A DNA stretch of 64,000 bases, from contig CM062383.1 of NCBI GenBank assembly GCA_031310005.1, forward strand, positions 3,100,001 to 3,164,000. The letters run 5' to 3'. The stretch's first letter is position 1. The number at the start of each line of letters is the position of its first letter. This document shows positions 35,758-48,910 of the stretch, piece by piece. Position numbers and translations under genes: made by a program. The stretch is from Dactylellina haptotyla. Its lineage: Eukaryota > Ascomycota > Orbiliomycetes > Orbiliales > Orbiliaceae. Below the pieces are notes generated by a model. It did no database searches, had not been told where the DNA came from, and worked only from the letters and a program-made list of their open reading frames with translations.

Positions 35758-38700
35758 TTTAAAATATACTTATACCAAATACTTCACCTTCACCTTTCTA
35801 TGATGGATAGGACTTTTCATATATCGTCGAGAATTGCGTTGTTATTGTTGTACACGCCCGAATAGGCAAGACCCCGGGACTCGGCAGGGGTGTGACAGGG
35901 TTCTCGGTGATGTCACGGTGCGTGGGCCGAAAATTGTGTTGCAGTTTCAGAAGGCGAACTCGGCAGAAGAGGCCCTGGCTCACCAGGTAATAATTGCACT
36001 CGGAGCCGGCCCAGCTCGCGCAGTGGGAGCCACAAAACCGGGCTTTGGAACCCAGGGGGCGAATTGGAGCAAATTCTTAGAGCAGGGAAAGGGAAGCCCC
36101 AGATCCCAGCTGGAAAGGTATCTAGATCTAGGTAGCGCGGCCAGATCTATAGTAATCTGCACAGAATAGGACAGATCGGGAGCTATATTGGGCCACGAGT
36201 TAGCAGGTTTGTGTCTCGCCACCTGGAGATGTTCGGTGATAGTCTCAACGGCAGGTTCCATACCTCGATAAGTACTAGCTCGTTGAAATAAACTTCGGTA
36301 GGTGCTCCAGTCTAAGAGCACTGATGGGCTTTTGTGTAATATCGATTTTTTGAAAGCCAGGAACAGAGAACTGAAGGAAATATATATTTTCTTGGGAGTC
36401 GTAAAAGGGCTTTTGAAGGGAGCTTTTGCTTTTCCTTGTCCGAGATCGATTAAAGTTGTAATAATGGTACGAGGTAGATTAATATTATAGTATTAGACCT
36501 TAGGGTAATAAGACATAAGTCTAATTCGATATCAAGCTATAGCGGGTATAGAATGATGTTATTTCCAAATCAATACTGTATATCTTGATTCAACAACCTA
36601 ACTCGAGATCCAAGATGGGGCCGTCTGGAGTTCGTCACTGACTTATATACTTCTGCAAGCATGAGGCGCTTTTGGCTTTTTTTTCCCCTTCCATACTTCA
36701 CGCAGCACAGGGTTATGTGTAGGGCCTTACTAGCTAATCAGATACCTGATCACTTTGGATCCCGTCCCCGATGAGATCGTCACGGATATAAGCCCAATTC
36801 GAATCATTGGGACAAGTAGGCTGAAATTGAATCGAAAAAGTAGAGGAAGGGTTATAAGGGTTCCACTTTTTTTTTCTTATTGCTGGTTTCTTTTTTTTTC
36901 TGTCCCTTCGTTCGTGATAGAAGAGATCTGAACGGCCTGTCCTAAGATCGGGGGAGCTTTGTACAGGTTCTCCATTAGTGCGAACCGCACAGGGTCTCTT
37001 GCTTCTCCTGCTTGCCTTTTGCTGCACAGCTCACTCTCTGGACGTGGGTGTGTGTGTGTGTGCTGGTGTGTAAAATAAGGCTAACAAAAAACAAAAAGAA
37101 AACTAAATCGGGTGGCTTTTTCTAAACCACCACTTCCTCCTGCCATTTACCTCTAAGGGTACCATCCTCAGACACGGACCAAACACTCCTTGCCAATCGA
37201 TTCCGCCAAAAATCTGGGATTTTTGTTCTTACGAATTGGATTGCGAACTACATTAGCTACTTTATCCTTTAAACCCCCAAGAACGCTTATGAAATGGTAG
37301 CCTTTCGTTCGTATTTTTTTTGATGTGTATAGGTTTGGAATTATTTCGGGAAAAAAACCCACAACAAAAAGTGGGTCCAGATATCTTTGGAACGATCCAG
37401 ACCGCGCTCTTCCTTGCAAACGACAGAGGCGCGCCCCGAAGGGCCGGGGCCCAAGAGAAAGGTTGCAGAGCTGCAGCAAAAAGCCATCTTCATCATCGAG
37501 TGTTTCCAAACCGATTCTGCAGCAGACTAAGTTTTTCTTCTTCTGTTTCCTTACAAATATATTGTTAACGCCAGCGCCCGTATGGCATCACCTGAAGTGG
37601 AAATAACAGAACCCATCCAGTGGGTTCCCATACAGATTTTGTGACCGCCAAACGCAACAGAAAAGGTATCCCGGACCCGAGATATGACGAAGGAGAATGC
37701 CCTGGCTTTGGTACCTTCTTGAGAGCCGATACCCACGAGGCGTTTTTCCAGTTTCTCAATAGGCCTTCTCCGGCTGGAGGGGGCTTGGTTGCTAGCTTCG
37801 ATCGTAAAGTCGTGCTTCGCATCGGAAGAATAGATCGAACTAACTAGAAATGGCAGGATCTCAATATTCTATCTCGATCTCGTTATTATGTTTCGTCGAC
37901 GACCCTCATCTGTCAAGATTGGTGGGTTCTTCCGCGAGATCTTGGCGAACCTGCTTACTACCCTGCTCTGCTGGATAAAATGTGAAATAACAAATGACCA
38001 TGAAAAAACCTTAGAAAATTGTGATCTGTCGGCCCTTGCCAGCTGCTTCTTTCCAGTTTCGCTGGTCCAGGCGATTACTCACGTCAGCAGATCGCGAGCC
38101 AAGTCATCCGCAGCATGGCAGTAGCGGTGTCGACTGTTTTACTCAAGTATCTGAGTTTAAACCACATATTCTGTTTTGCTAGCGCTTAAGAGGAGCAGGC
38201 GGATGTTACAGGTACATTTGGACGAAACTTCGCCTGCATTGTCGATTATATTCCACTTCGAGACCTTATGGAATCGAATATCTGATGCAAGGACTCAGCA
38301 GTGTTTTTTCCTCTTTCTCCAATTGGCCCTCCCGTTCTGTTTAAACAATCCGCGATCTATTGGCCAATTGAAACTACCGAAAGAAGCGAATGTAGGAGGT
38401 ACGTAGATCTTTACTGATTCGCGCGGAACATGGGATACCATTCTCTCTTTTGAGAGTTTTGAATCGACAAAAGGGAGTAGATGACCCGCAGCGCACTGAC
38501 GGTGCGTGTGGGTCTTCTAAAAAAAATCAAAAAAGGGAAAAAATACTAGAAATAATGATGACGATGAGGTGCCTACAAAGTATCTTTGGATGAGATCTGG
38601 CTGGCACGATATGGATCTCGCTCGAAAATCTTGTCCTTGGTTCCCGACCACTTGGTACGATTACCGAGCCTACTTAGGAGTACCACACACCTACGTCTTT

Positions 38701-39981
38701 CTCCTAATCACACCACTTGCGCACCACACCATATCGGCAACCAATCCCCTTCGAAGGTTTCGCAGTGATGATTTCGTTTTTTGTGTGCATGTCGTCACAC
38801 CGGAGGGGCGCACGATTGTTTTTTCGATTTGTTCCTAAGGGATTCCACGTACTAGGGTCCTCCCAGATCCTTTCTCTGTCAGATGCTAGTTTTCTTCCCG
38901 AGAAACATTAAATCCAAAGGGCCCAGGCCCGCGGCAAGGAGGACGGCCAGAAGCGCCACTCCAACTCGTGTTTGTTTTGTTTTTCTTTTTTCTTCAACTT
39001 TTCCTGCGCTTTTCTTTTTCCCACTTTATTCACTTGGCTCCGTCTCACACCGAAGCCGTGAGGTTTTTTTCATTTTAATTGACAGCGGCAGCAGGACGGA
39101 TTGTGTGAAGGGGATGGGGTGAGAGTTTCGTCAGTAGGTTTTCTGACAGATTGACCACATGCGCCGTTCGCCTTTGCTCCCTAGTTAATAAACCGGGGTT
39201 CTCTATCGATACAAAGCCGAACGGATTGTAACGTTACGGACCCAAGATATGTACGCCAGAAAAAAAAGAACTAGTGCGCTAGGTATCATATCCCGCCTCA
39301 GTATTCCTATCTATTTGTCTTCGCTTTCCACTCTCAAGATATTTATTCGCCGGCGGAAAACTCCATTTTCCGCGCGCGCCTTTCGCCCAAGACAGAACAG
39401 AGACGTTTCATAGTCTCTCTCGGGGATCCACAATACCTCTCAACTGCTACTTCGGCGTCGCTTTTGAACTATTCGCTTGTGAAAGCCTGTGCTTCGAGCT
39501 TTTCCTCTTCTCAAACTAACCTCCATATCTGAAAGGATACTGACGTATTGCACTTATTTGCTACTCTCTCCCACGCGATCTGATTCGACTCGGAGTGAAC
39601 ATCCGCCCGAGTGGGCATATGTCCGGATATGCAAGCTAGGGGCAGAGCTAGGGGAGGTGAGATAGCTGCTCGGTAGCCATGTCTCTCTTTAAGCTGCTGG
39701 GCATCGGTCCCCTAAAGATTACGATGGCTTGCACTTGGGCATCTCCCTGGGGTGTCATATGTCCATTCTTCGAGTTGCGTGTGATATCACTCTCGATGCA
39801 GTTAGGCGGTTTGTATTTTGAGAAACTAAAACTGCGTGCATGTACATGCCATCTATAGCTCAGCGATATTATTTAAACAGTACACGCCGGATATTTTTCA
39901 AGGTTCAACTGCAGAAAATAGACAGGGCGGAAATTGGCGGACATGATCGTAAAGTATGGTGATTGGTTCTTGGCGAAATGT

Positions 39982-40008
39982 CTCAGATCTCAAGATCTTA
40001 GATCTGAG
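39982..40008. repeat. Nested AGATCT palindrome
   Basis: CTCAGATCT, then C, then the palindrome AAGATCTT, then AGATCTGAG: the outer 9-base arms are perfect reverse complements. A further CTCAGATCTT follows about 10 bases downstream. Function unknown. Confidence 0.75.
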
Positions 40009-41300
40009 AACCGGGATGCTCAGATCTTGTGCTTCCCTCCTCTTTTTCTTCTGTGTGGCGAGCAATGAAGAGCTTGCGCCTTTTTCGCACACAGCTGCAC
40101 ACCAAGACTATCACTCTCCCGACGCAAGGAGTAATAGATTTGCCTGCGTGCTGCTAATCCGATCGATCGCAGGTCAATGTGGTGAGCTGTGATTTGATAA
40201 TAGGCAGCTTGCATGCTATAGCTATTTTGACCCTGGATCCTTTCGATGGATTAGATTGACCGCGAAGGGACAAGGCGGATCTCTATTTGAAGAGCCTATC
40301 TGGTCCATCCGTTGATTTATCTGGAATGCGTCTCCTCTGCAGATTGTCACTATCTGATTTATTTTTCTCTTCGCCAGCGCATACTGCAGATGTAGGTGGT
40401 TCAAAATTGCAAAAAAAACATTTTGGTCGATATGGAAAATTAATCCGAAATATTTTCTTGGGGTATTTATTCGGAAGCGGGGGTACCCGGATCGGGGTTT
40501 CTCGTACATTAGCGCCGGTCGTTCCTGCTTTCGTACTTCGTAAAGTCACTTTCGAAGTGGGTCTTTTTAGGGGGACACAGATCTAGCAAGTTCCAAATCG
40601 CACTAATCGATCAGCGAGTATGAGCTTACTTCCAATTCGACATCCTATTCGATGGTTTTCGAGGGAGCTCCACTGCGGTTGGGATAAAGGGTTGCTAGTA
40701 AAATCTGAGGCTAGTTAACATGGTCAGATTGTTTAGCCTACAGCCATCGGTCTGCTGAACATTCAAAAATGTCGATATGTCTAGGAGCAAACGGTAAAAG
40801 AACGTCCCATCTGGACTAATTGAGCGAAAGTTTTTCCTTGCTGGGACACCGCCATTGCGAAACAATGTCGAACGAAACAATGTCTCTCTGTGGTGGTTCA
40901 TATGTATACCAGGCAGAGTAACCTTCGTGTGTTTATCATTCTCTTTGGTATTAGGCGCGGTCTAGTGTATTCCTCAAAACGAGATTACTCAAAACGCCGA
41001 AGACGCCATCTTCAGATCATAGGCCATAAACTCTTTTCGTAATTTCCACTACTCGGAAGTTAAAATTTTCTTTTCTCTGTCCTCGAATAGGGAAATTTCC
41101 TAGTAATGTCTTGGAATATATCCCAGAATTTAACGTGGGAATTGCGAAGCTTTGAAGCGGAGTATCCACCGAATTTAATATATTTGACGAAGATCGATCC
41201 TGAGAGATATCCATATAACCGACTGCCTGATCTTAACTGCTTGATCAAACTTGTTTTCCGGTTATCTTTATCCCGTCCCGATTTTTAAAGTCCGAGAAAT

Positions 41301-41340
41301 CTAAGCAAGTACCAGGTACTCAGATACTTAGGTACTTAGC
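41301..41340. repeat. GGTACT/CTAAGTACC-type inverted motif cluster
   Basis: AGTACC-A-GGTACT is a perfect inverted repeat, followed within 12 bases by ACTTAGGTACTTAG. Short TAGGTAC-type motifs of this sort occur in intergenic DNA of several ascomycetes; no function is shown here. Confidence 0.5.
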
Positions 41341-43338
41341 TTATCAGGCAGAAATATCACAAGAATTTTTCTAGGACCCCAGGAGGTGGGCGACTGTTCC
41401 GTATCGGGCCTTACGTAGCTTAATTGCTCCTCGCGCATGAGTAATGCTCGGTTCTAAAAGTGTTGCTACCCTGAGCTGCTGTTCATTGCATTGCATGGTA
41501 CAGGTACAGTACAACGATGCTACCACCCTTGTTGCTTAGCTATCGCCCCGGTCTAGGCTTTGGAATGATTGAGCATATTTCAGATAGGCGGAGCTCGGGG
41601 TGAATAGAATGTAAACTGCGGTAATAAAACTAGTCTTTATGCATCGATATCTGTTATGTCAAAATATTTCGTAGAAGTATTGGTTGCCTTAAACTATGCC
41701 GGCTCTGAGCTTCTACGGGTTAAGGACCTTTATGACTGCTGGTATCTTTCGCTTTTTATTACTATTCTGGGAATTCAAGTGGCTGTAATTGGTCACCGGC
41801 TGAGATAAGTTTGACGGCCACAAAGAATATTGTCTTAAGAATTGGAAGATCGCGAACTATATCGAACTGGACTGCGAAACCGGAGTGTTGGGATTAACGA
41901 CCGATAGCCGCCAGATGCCTTGCTTTCTGTTAACATATTCCGTCACATATCACAAAATATCGCTCACGACAGCTAGCAGCTTTGTAAATTTTAAAATACT
42001 CTTTTTAGTCCTTGATTTAATTTATCATGCGCAGGTGTATGCACGTAAATATCATGTTCCTCAACGGATGGCTACGGAGCGCCCAATGCAACGCGGGTTC
42101 TCCTTATTCGTCGAAAACCTCTTGATATTGCTATGAGCGACTGGTACGGCACAGTGAAAATATCTCTCTCTCCACATAATTCCATTTTCACGATTTCGTC
42201 CAATGGGTGTGGGAGAGGCTAAAATGGCTGGGTGGAGCTTTCCAAACCACTCAAGTTTAAGTTGTAGATGTTGCATCACGAATAATAATACCTGGTCTGC
42301 GCCGCCTGCAAACAGAAAACCGTCGCAGCAGGGAGGTCTAGACTGCCATCGCCAAAGTGTCAAGAGTGCATGATGCCAAATTGATCTCGAATCGAATCCC
42401 GGTGACGAGATTCTCGCGAAGAAAAAGCAACGGGCCCGTCCGATTTCTCTGTTTTCCGCTAAGCCTTTTCTTTTTCTTCGCTTTCCTCTCACAAGACAAC
42501 CAACATGCAACAACACTTCTCGAAAAATTCTCCAAATCTTTTAATTCGAAATTTCCACAGCCAGAACCGGGGAAGGTCGGATCCCAAGTTTCGCCAGGTC
42601 ACACGCCGCTGATGTAAGTGTTCCAATTCGTGCGTCCAGCTCCGTTCCTGGGTACGCTACTGCAATGCTACTTGTGACGGGACGAAATGGGGGTGCATCG
42701 CGCATTACGCCATGTGATATCTCTTTTCCCACGTCCACGACAAAAACTCCAACAAAGTGCTTTTCAAGCCTTCTATCTTTTTCTTTCAGCCGCGCATCTT
42801 TTTCGGTGTTAGTCCGTTATCCGATTTGATTAAAGATCACCACAGAGTTCCACTTTGTATTTCCCCTTTTGCCAGAGACGTCCCCTTTGATCCCTTTTTG
42901 GTTTTCGAACGTCCGTGCCCTTGCATCGTTTTGGGGAATGCTTCAGAGATCTACAATGCAACTACTGGACTCGTTTCAACCTCAGTGACGGTGCGAAAGG
43001 GCGACGACGAATAATAATCGCGGCTATCTCGCTACCGTCGTTTTCAGAAATGTCAAAGAGACACGCCTGTTTCGATTGTTTAACAATTGCGAAAGAGAGT
43101 TCGGAGCACCCTGGGATCGGGATCGATATTTAGACAACTCCCCTTGTTGACAGAGGATGGGCCAAAAATGCAACTATATTCTGCTTGTACCCAGATGTCT
43201 ACTGCAGATACATTAGTCATGATGTGCATATTCTGCTCGTCCTTCAAGTGAGCTGCATAGCCAGGCAGATGACAAGTCTCTTGGCTTGATACTTTATTTC
43301 TAGTAACCGGGTTTAACAAAATGATGTCCTAGAACGAT

Positions 43339-45162
43339 ATGCCAGCACCCGCAAGGCTACCGATTTCATGTCTACTTCGTGTAAGCGCTCGAAGGAGTGC
43401 ACCCGCCAGTAGAAAGCGCACGTCGCCGTGTCTTCGTTGTCTCGAGAGATACGCTCATGCCCGTCAATTCTCCGGTACCAATGCAGCATACGCAGCGAAA
43501 GATAACGTCGGGAAGGAAAGCCGTGTCTCGAGTGGAGAGGAGGATATTGCAAAAGTGCAGCAACAACTTTGCAATTCGACAACGTACAAATGGCCAACTA
43601 GGAGTACTGTGCGAAGGTTATTGGAGACCACATCGGATATTGGCGAAGATGCAGAGTTAAACGGATGGGTTCAGTCCATCCGTAAGATGAAGAATGTAGC
43701 ATTTGCAACAGTCAACGATGGATCAACGACACGGAACATCCAGGTTGTGCTGACGCCGGAGCAGGCGAAAGGGTTGGTTTCATGGTTTTCCCATATAGAA
43801 TCAATACCCATAGAAACATGGTTATAACACTGGTATTTAGATTGACGATTGGAACTGCTGCAAAGATAAAAGCCGCGTGGCAAGGCTCACCTAAAGAAGA
43901 TGCACAACGTCGAGAGTTGCTTGCATCTGATGTTGAGATTGTTGGAAAATCCGACCCTGCTGTAAGTTCGCCGGCTTCAAAAATACTTATGCGACACCAC
44001 AGGCAGATTTTACCCAAAAACTGTCGTATAGACATAGCTCATGATATCCTAGACATATCCCCTCCAGAAGAAATCTCACACATTTGAATACCTACGCTCA
44101 ATCCCTCACTTACGGCCCAAATCCAGCACCTTCAAATCTCTACTCACCCTGCGTTCCGCCGCAATGCATCACCTCACAAATTTCTTCTACGACCGTTCAT
44201 TTCTTCAAACGCATCCACCAGTACTCACATCGTCCGACTGTGAAGGTGCTGGGGAGGTCTTCGCTGTCACACAGGGGGACCGTAAACCATTCTTTAAAGA
44301 CCCCGTATACCTCACCGTGTCCTCACAGCTACATCTAGAAGCACAAGCACTCGCGTCAAAGAACGTATGGTGCCTCGCGCCTACATTTCGAGCGGAGAAA
44401 TCAGATACCGCACGACATCTCAATGAATTTTACATGTTAGAGGCGGAAATGGCATTCATCGACGACGTACGACAGGTTACAGGTCTAGTGGAGGACATGA
44501 TACGAACATTGGTTGAGAGGCTCTCTAACGATAAGATCCTTATGAGTGATGTATTCACCAGACGGACGGCGGACGGCGAGTTAGATGGAGGTGTGCTGGA
44601 GGAGCGATGGCGGAATCTCATCAACGGCGATTGGACTACGATAACCTACACTGATGCCGTCGAAGTTCTACGCAAGGCTGTCACTTACAAGAAGAAGACG
44701 TTCAAATTTCCCGTGGAATGGGGAGTAAACCTGCAATCCGAACACGAAAAGTATCTCCCGGAAGCTGTAGGCAATCCCCACCGCCCGGTCTTCGTGACAG
44801 ATTACCCAGCAGCGATCAAGCCATTCTACATGCTTCCTAACGAAGCGGGAGAAGGGCAGGGCGATGAGATAAAGAAAACAGTGGCGTGTTTCGATCTAAT
44901 CTTCCCGCAGGTCGGGGAGATCGTGGGCGGCTCGATGAGGGAGCATCGATACGAGTTCTTGAAACGGGCAATGGACGAGAAGGGCATGAGCACCGAGACG
45001 AAGACGCAACTTTCCTGGTATCTAGAGTTGAGGAGGTGGGGATGCGCTCCGCATGGAGGGTTTGGATTGGGATTCGACAGGTTGTTGGCGTATCTTGCCG
45101 GCATGGAAAACATTAGGGAGACCGTGGCGTTTCCTAGGTGGTATGACCGCTGCCTGTGTTAG
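43339..45162 (+). CDS. SLM5: Mitochondrial asparaginyl-tRNA synthetase (class II)
   Basis: Charges mitochondrial tRNA-Asn. Exons 43339-43772, 43841-43961 and 44068-45162 give 549 residues. The N terminus is Arg/Ser-rich (LLRVSARRSAPASRKR), a likely mitochondrial presequence. The anticodon-binding OB-fold includes ELNGWVQSIRKMKNVAF. Class II catalytic motifs follow: TSSDCEGAGEVFAV, motif 2 FRAEKSDTARHLNEFYMLE, and motif 3 GFGLGFDRLLAYLAG, with a terminal RETVAFPRW. Intron 2 is 106 nt, longer than most here, and the protein lacks a tetrapeptide resembling YPLQ that homologues have between DP and KKSHT. That intron contains a 20-nt stretch (43992-44044 region) resembling a lost micro-exon encoding such a peptide but one base out of frame. 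Start and the rest of the model are solid. Confidence 0.9.
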
Positions 45163-48100
45163 GAAATAGAGAGAATTTAGGTTCGACTGGGAACAGGTAA
45201 TGGTGGAAAGCCAAGATTGCGGGTGGTAGGGTCGGTTTTTTTTTGAGATTGACGACGACTCTGGGCGGCCTAGACTTCGGTGGTTATAGCCATGTGGGAT
45301 GGAGTTTAAATCTTTTGGTACTGGTAAAAGCGAGAGATGACGATGGTGGCTTGTGTTAGGGAATGATTGTGCTGAGGTTAAAATCATTCGATGCCGCCTC
45401 TTGCCCCGGATTAGGAGGGCAGAGCCGCGGTAGGGTTGCACCGTGCTTCGAACCGCCATCTTGGCATGAATTTACCTCTGTTTAGTGGGTTAGATTGGGT
45501 TATAGATACTGGATTAATAGATGCGTTATTGCATTTGAATCAAGAGTCTAAAACCATCAAAAGGCACGGAATAGAGTCGACTTGAGTCGGGAAAAAGAGA
45601 AATGGATCAAAATAAGTGGAATAAGAGTACACGAGTAAGGGCAAACTACATTATTCGTATGCGAATGGTGAATTAGGAAAGGATATGTTTCGCTTGTGTT
45701 AGGAGTATACTAGTAGTTGCCATGTGGAATCTAAATTCTAAACTTTCGGGCTCGACTTTCCATAAATATGGCAGGGAAGGGCTGTGTTTGAACCGTTGAC
45801 GACTGTTTTTTAATTCATGTACCGGGCGCTCGGAATATCGGCATTGTCGGTAAGCTGAGTCGGAATGTGAAAAACGGTGGTTTTCAGATGTTCAAATAGA
45901 TACTGGCCCGAAAATGCTCCTCGACTAGACGGCAGAGACGAGCGGCGGATAAAACATTTGCCACACCAAAGTCGTTGTTGAAATTGAGTTACGCGCGTAC
46001 ACCTAGACTACAGAACACCGTATCAAGAATTTTTCTTTATAAACCATAAAAGCAAATAAATTCTAGAAATCTCGCCGACTGATACGCTATCCGCTGCGAC
46101 AGCCTGTACCAGCCCTTTCGGTATGCTCAGAGGTGGAAATGGTGATGCCAATCAGACGAGGATTGGCAGGGGAGCGGTTTGACCCAAGGGTCCATCGATG
46201 CAACGTCAATTCGGATTCAGATGCTTAAAGGCATTCTAGTTTGCAGAACTCGATGAGTGTCCCTTAGTGCACGGAAACATTAGGATTATACGGCCCTTTA
46301 CCAAGGAAAAATAGATCTAGTGCAGATAAAGGTTGGTGAACCCTTTCGAGGAACACTTATTTAATCTATTGCCGAGGACCCTTAGCTTGCTGGAGCCAAG
46401 GGCCATTTATTTTTCTCGCCCTGCGTTCGAAGGTGTAAGGAATACGCCGCCAACGTCATACCGTGCTACATGTGGCATTTTTGGTTGCGAATGCCGTTTT
46501 GAGTTGAGTTGTTGTCGTGTGGTCCGCTTCGGTTTTGTGACACAACGGAAGATCGGCTCACACCGAGTTTACGAGCTGTGCAGAAAAAGACAGATCGATG
46601 GATAAATATTTTCTAACTACTGACATTGGCAGGAAATATTAATTAGAAGCGGGAGCAATTAATAAAAAATGACAGACAGGGTGATATCGCATATCGGCAA
46701 TGCAAAAAAGGGTTTTTGTCTTATACACGCACGCCAGAACGGTTAAGAATAGCAGCCGCAGCAACATATCGTGGGTCGTGCCCGGGAATGGGGAACCGTA
46801 GAGTGTGAAAAAGGAAATATCTGAAATTAAAGTGTTAATTTGTATTTCGTATCACATCCCATCCGAACCCATGGCACAAAGAATGTCTGTCGTAAATCTA
46901 TCCCAAATTAATTGCTTGCGCACTGACAATTCCTGATCGAAAAGAAAAGTAAAATCTGGGGCGAACTGCTGGGCATGTCCGTATATCTCTTCTCTTTGTG
47001 TGCTTTCCGTTCAGCTGGATCCGGGAGAAAATCACGCAGCCTTCGCTTGGGCTGGATGATTGGCTCGCAGGCCCCAGGTAAGCTTAAATTAGCGTGGCAG
47101 AGCGATCCGCGTGTGGATAAGCAAAAGCCAAGTAAAGCCAAGATGGAGTCCGGAATTTGCCCTTCTTTCTCACGTCCACTCGGAAGAAACAGGATTGCAT
47201 GACCAGTCCAAGGAGGGACTACGCAGAAAAAGAAAATATCGAGAAGTACAAGTTTTTTGGGAAAAAACTGGGCTAGATGGGGAATTCACTCGAAAAATTT
47301 CTTCCTTTTCTTGCTCTTTGAACCCAGGTAATCAGCAGACTCGAAGAATGGAACCTACTTCGGCTGGGTGTATTTAAAAAAAGACGTTTTAAAAAAGTAG
47401 TATTATTCTAATTTCTTCCTTTTTGGAACGGTGTGTGCCCAAGAGTCTTGGATATCGTAGATCACGGTAGGAAAATGGAAAGAGTTCAAAAAAAAAATGA
47501 ATCGGATGCTTAGCTTAACCCATTCAAAGAAAAAAATCCACTGGATTAATACATATCCTCTGCATTATCCTATTTCATGGCGAAGTGATAATAAAATGCG
47601 AGAAGCAAATGAGAGAAAGGGAGAAAGAATATGTGCCGTCATGCGTGCGGCATATTCTAATCCGAGTAACCGGCCCCGCCCAACCTTATCGAGGTATACC
47701 GATGATCGAAACAGCTTAATGTTCCATGAAAGGACGAAGAAGCGAGGGAGCTTACGTATATTGTGGCCCGAAGGTTTAGACTTGCTTGCTAGTTTGTTCG
47801 AGTGGGCATGAAATGGCCGTCCCACCTGGTTAATTGTCTAATTGGCAGAAGGGCACAGCCAGCCTTGGGGGGGCCAAGGGCCAAGCCAGTGCCGAGTGGG
47901 ATCCTTGGGACCTCTGGGACGTTCTTGGGAGTGGGTGTGGTTTCCCCAGCTTCAGGAAAATATTAATGAGTAGTGTGTCAGTTTGTGGAAGATTAAACAG
48001 TAACAGGGTGACATCCGAGTGAAAATAAATAAGATGGAAAATAAAAATAAAAAAATTAGGAGCAAAAGCCGTGGGCGATGTGACAAGTGTACTCGAGAGG

Positions 48101-48500
48101 ACGGATGCGAGGGACTCCGGGGGGACGGAACAGAGTCTCCCTCAGACGTACGCAAGCAAGATGGGAAATCGGCAATCGGATGACCAAGAACGAGAATAAA
48201 GTTTGGAGGCATGGTATGGTCTTAGAGGCGACTTTAACCTTAAAATGCTGTCTTGGGTTGGAATCCCGGGCGGGCAGTTTCTTCAGCTGCCAAAACTAGC
48301 ACCGGAAAAGCAAAGGAAAGAAAAGAAAGAAATCATATCCTTTTGACTAGTTTTTTTTCTCTCGTTCTTTCTTTCCCTCTTCCCTTTTCTTTTTCTCCTA
48401 AGAGAAAGAAAGAAAGGAAGAGGCCAAGTACCGTTTGCTTCTTTCTCAGTTGCCATTTTCCGTATTTTTTCTTTTCTTGGGTGTTTCTTATAAGACCGTC
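45163..48500. other. Gene-free region downstream of SLM5
   Basis: It includes the SLM5 3' UTR and then AT-rich DNA without supported genes. Small open frames (46333-46605 +, 46908-47141 -, 47497-47811 +) have no recognisable features. Confidence 0.5.
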
Positions 48501-48603
48501 GGACAAGAAATTTGCTGATTCTTGGCTTCGATATTGCCAAAGCCACCACCAGAAAAGCAGACAGTAAAAGAAGAAAGAAACCCCATCGGCTCCGTCGAGG
48601 CTT

Positions 48604-48639
48604 TCTTCTTCCTCTTCTTCCTCTTCTTCCTCTTCTTCC
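48604..48639 (+). repeat. TCTTCTTCC tandem repeat, four copies
   Basis: Four perfect 9-base units in the pyrimidine-rich leader of the WOPR regulator. Confidence 0.85.
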
Positions 48640-48875
48640 CTCTCCTCTCTCTCCGTATCTACGACGTCTGCATCGGTCCCGGATCGGTAGAGTATCACCA
48701 TCTCCATCTCCCCTCGTCTTCGCAGTGGCTGGCTTCCGTTTGCCAGAGTGACTGGGTTACCCTTCCCTTCTTTCCCGAACATCCATTCCTCTACCGATAT
48801 ATTGGAATCCCATCATATTACTCCTGCACCGCATTATTGCATCCACCAGCAGCAACCCAGCCCCATCATCATATC

Positions 48876-48910
48876 AGCAGCAGCAGCAGCAGCATCATCA
48901 GCATCATCAT
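48876..48910 (+). repeat. CAG/CAT triplet repeat
   Basis: Six CAG units followed by interspersed CAT and CAG triplets, in the leader region and not in a supported coding frame. Confidence 0.8.

Larger units (their letters stand above)
35758..43338. other. 7.6-kb gene-free block
   Basis: This is the largest stretch without a supported gene, between the divergent starts of the PARG-like gene and SLM5. Short overlapping frames (37168-37509 -, 35834-36169 +, 38569-38838 +, 42061-42516 -) show no domain, consistent splicing or paired support. No terminal repeats, transposase, reverse transcriptase, tRNA or rRNA could be recognised. By eye it is somewhat more AT-rich than the gene-dense parts. It contains small palindromic elements at 39982-40008 and 41301-41340. 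Confidence 0.45.

Noticed and set aside
37168-37847. Several 60-113 residue frames on both strands as a candidate gene
   Set aside because: Opposite strands are open over the same bases, no consistent exon model could be built, and no domain is visible.
42370-42420. tRNA B-box-like sequence (TCGAATCCC)
   Set aside because: No A box, no acceptor-stem pairing and no 3' T-run at the right distance. No other convincing tRNA was found in the window.
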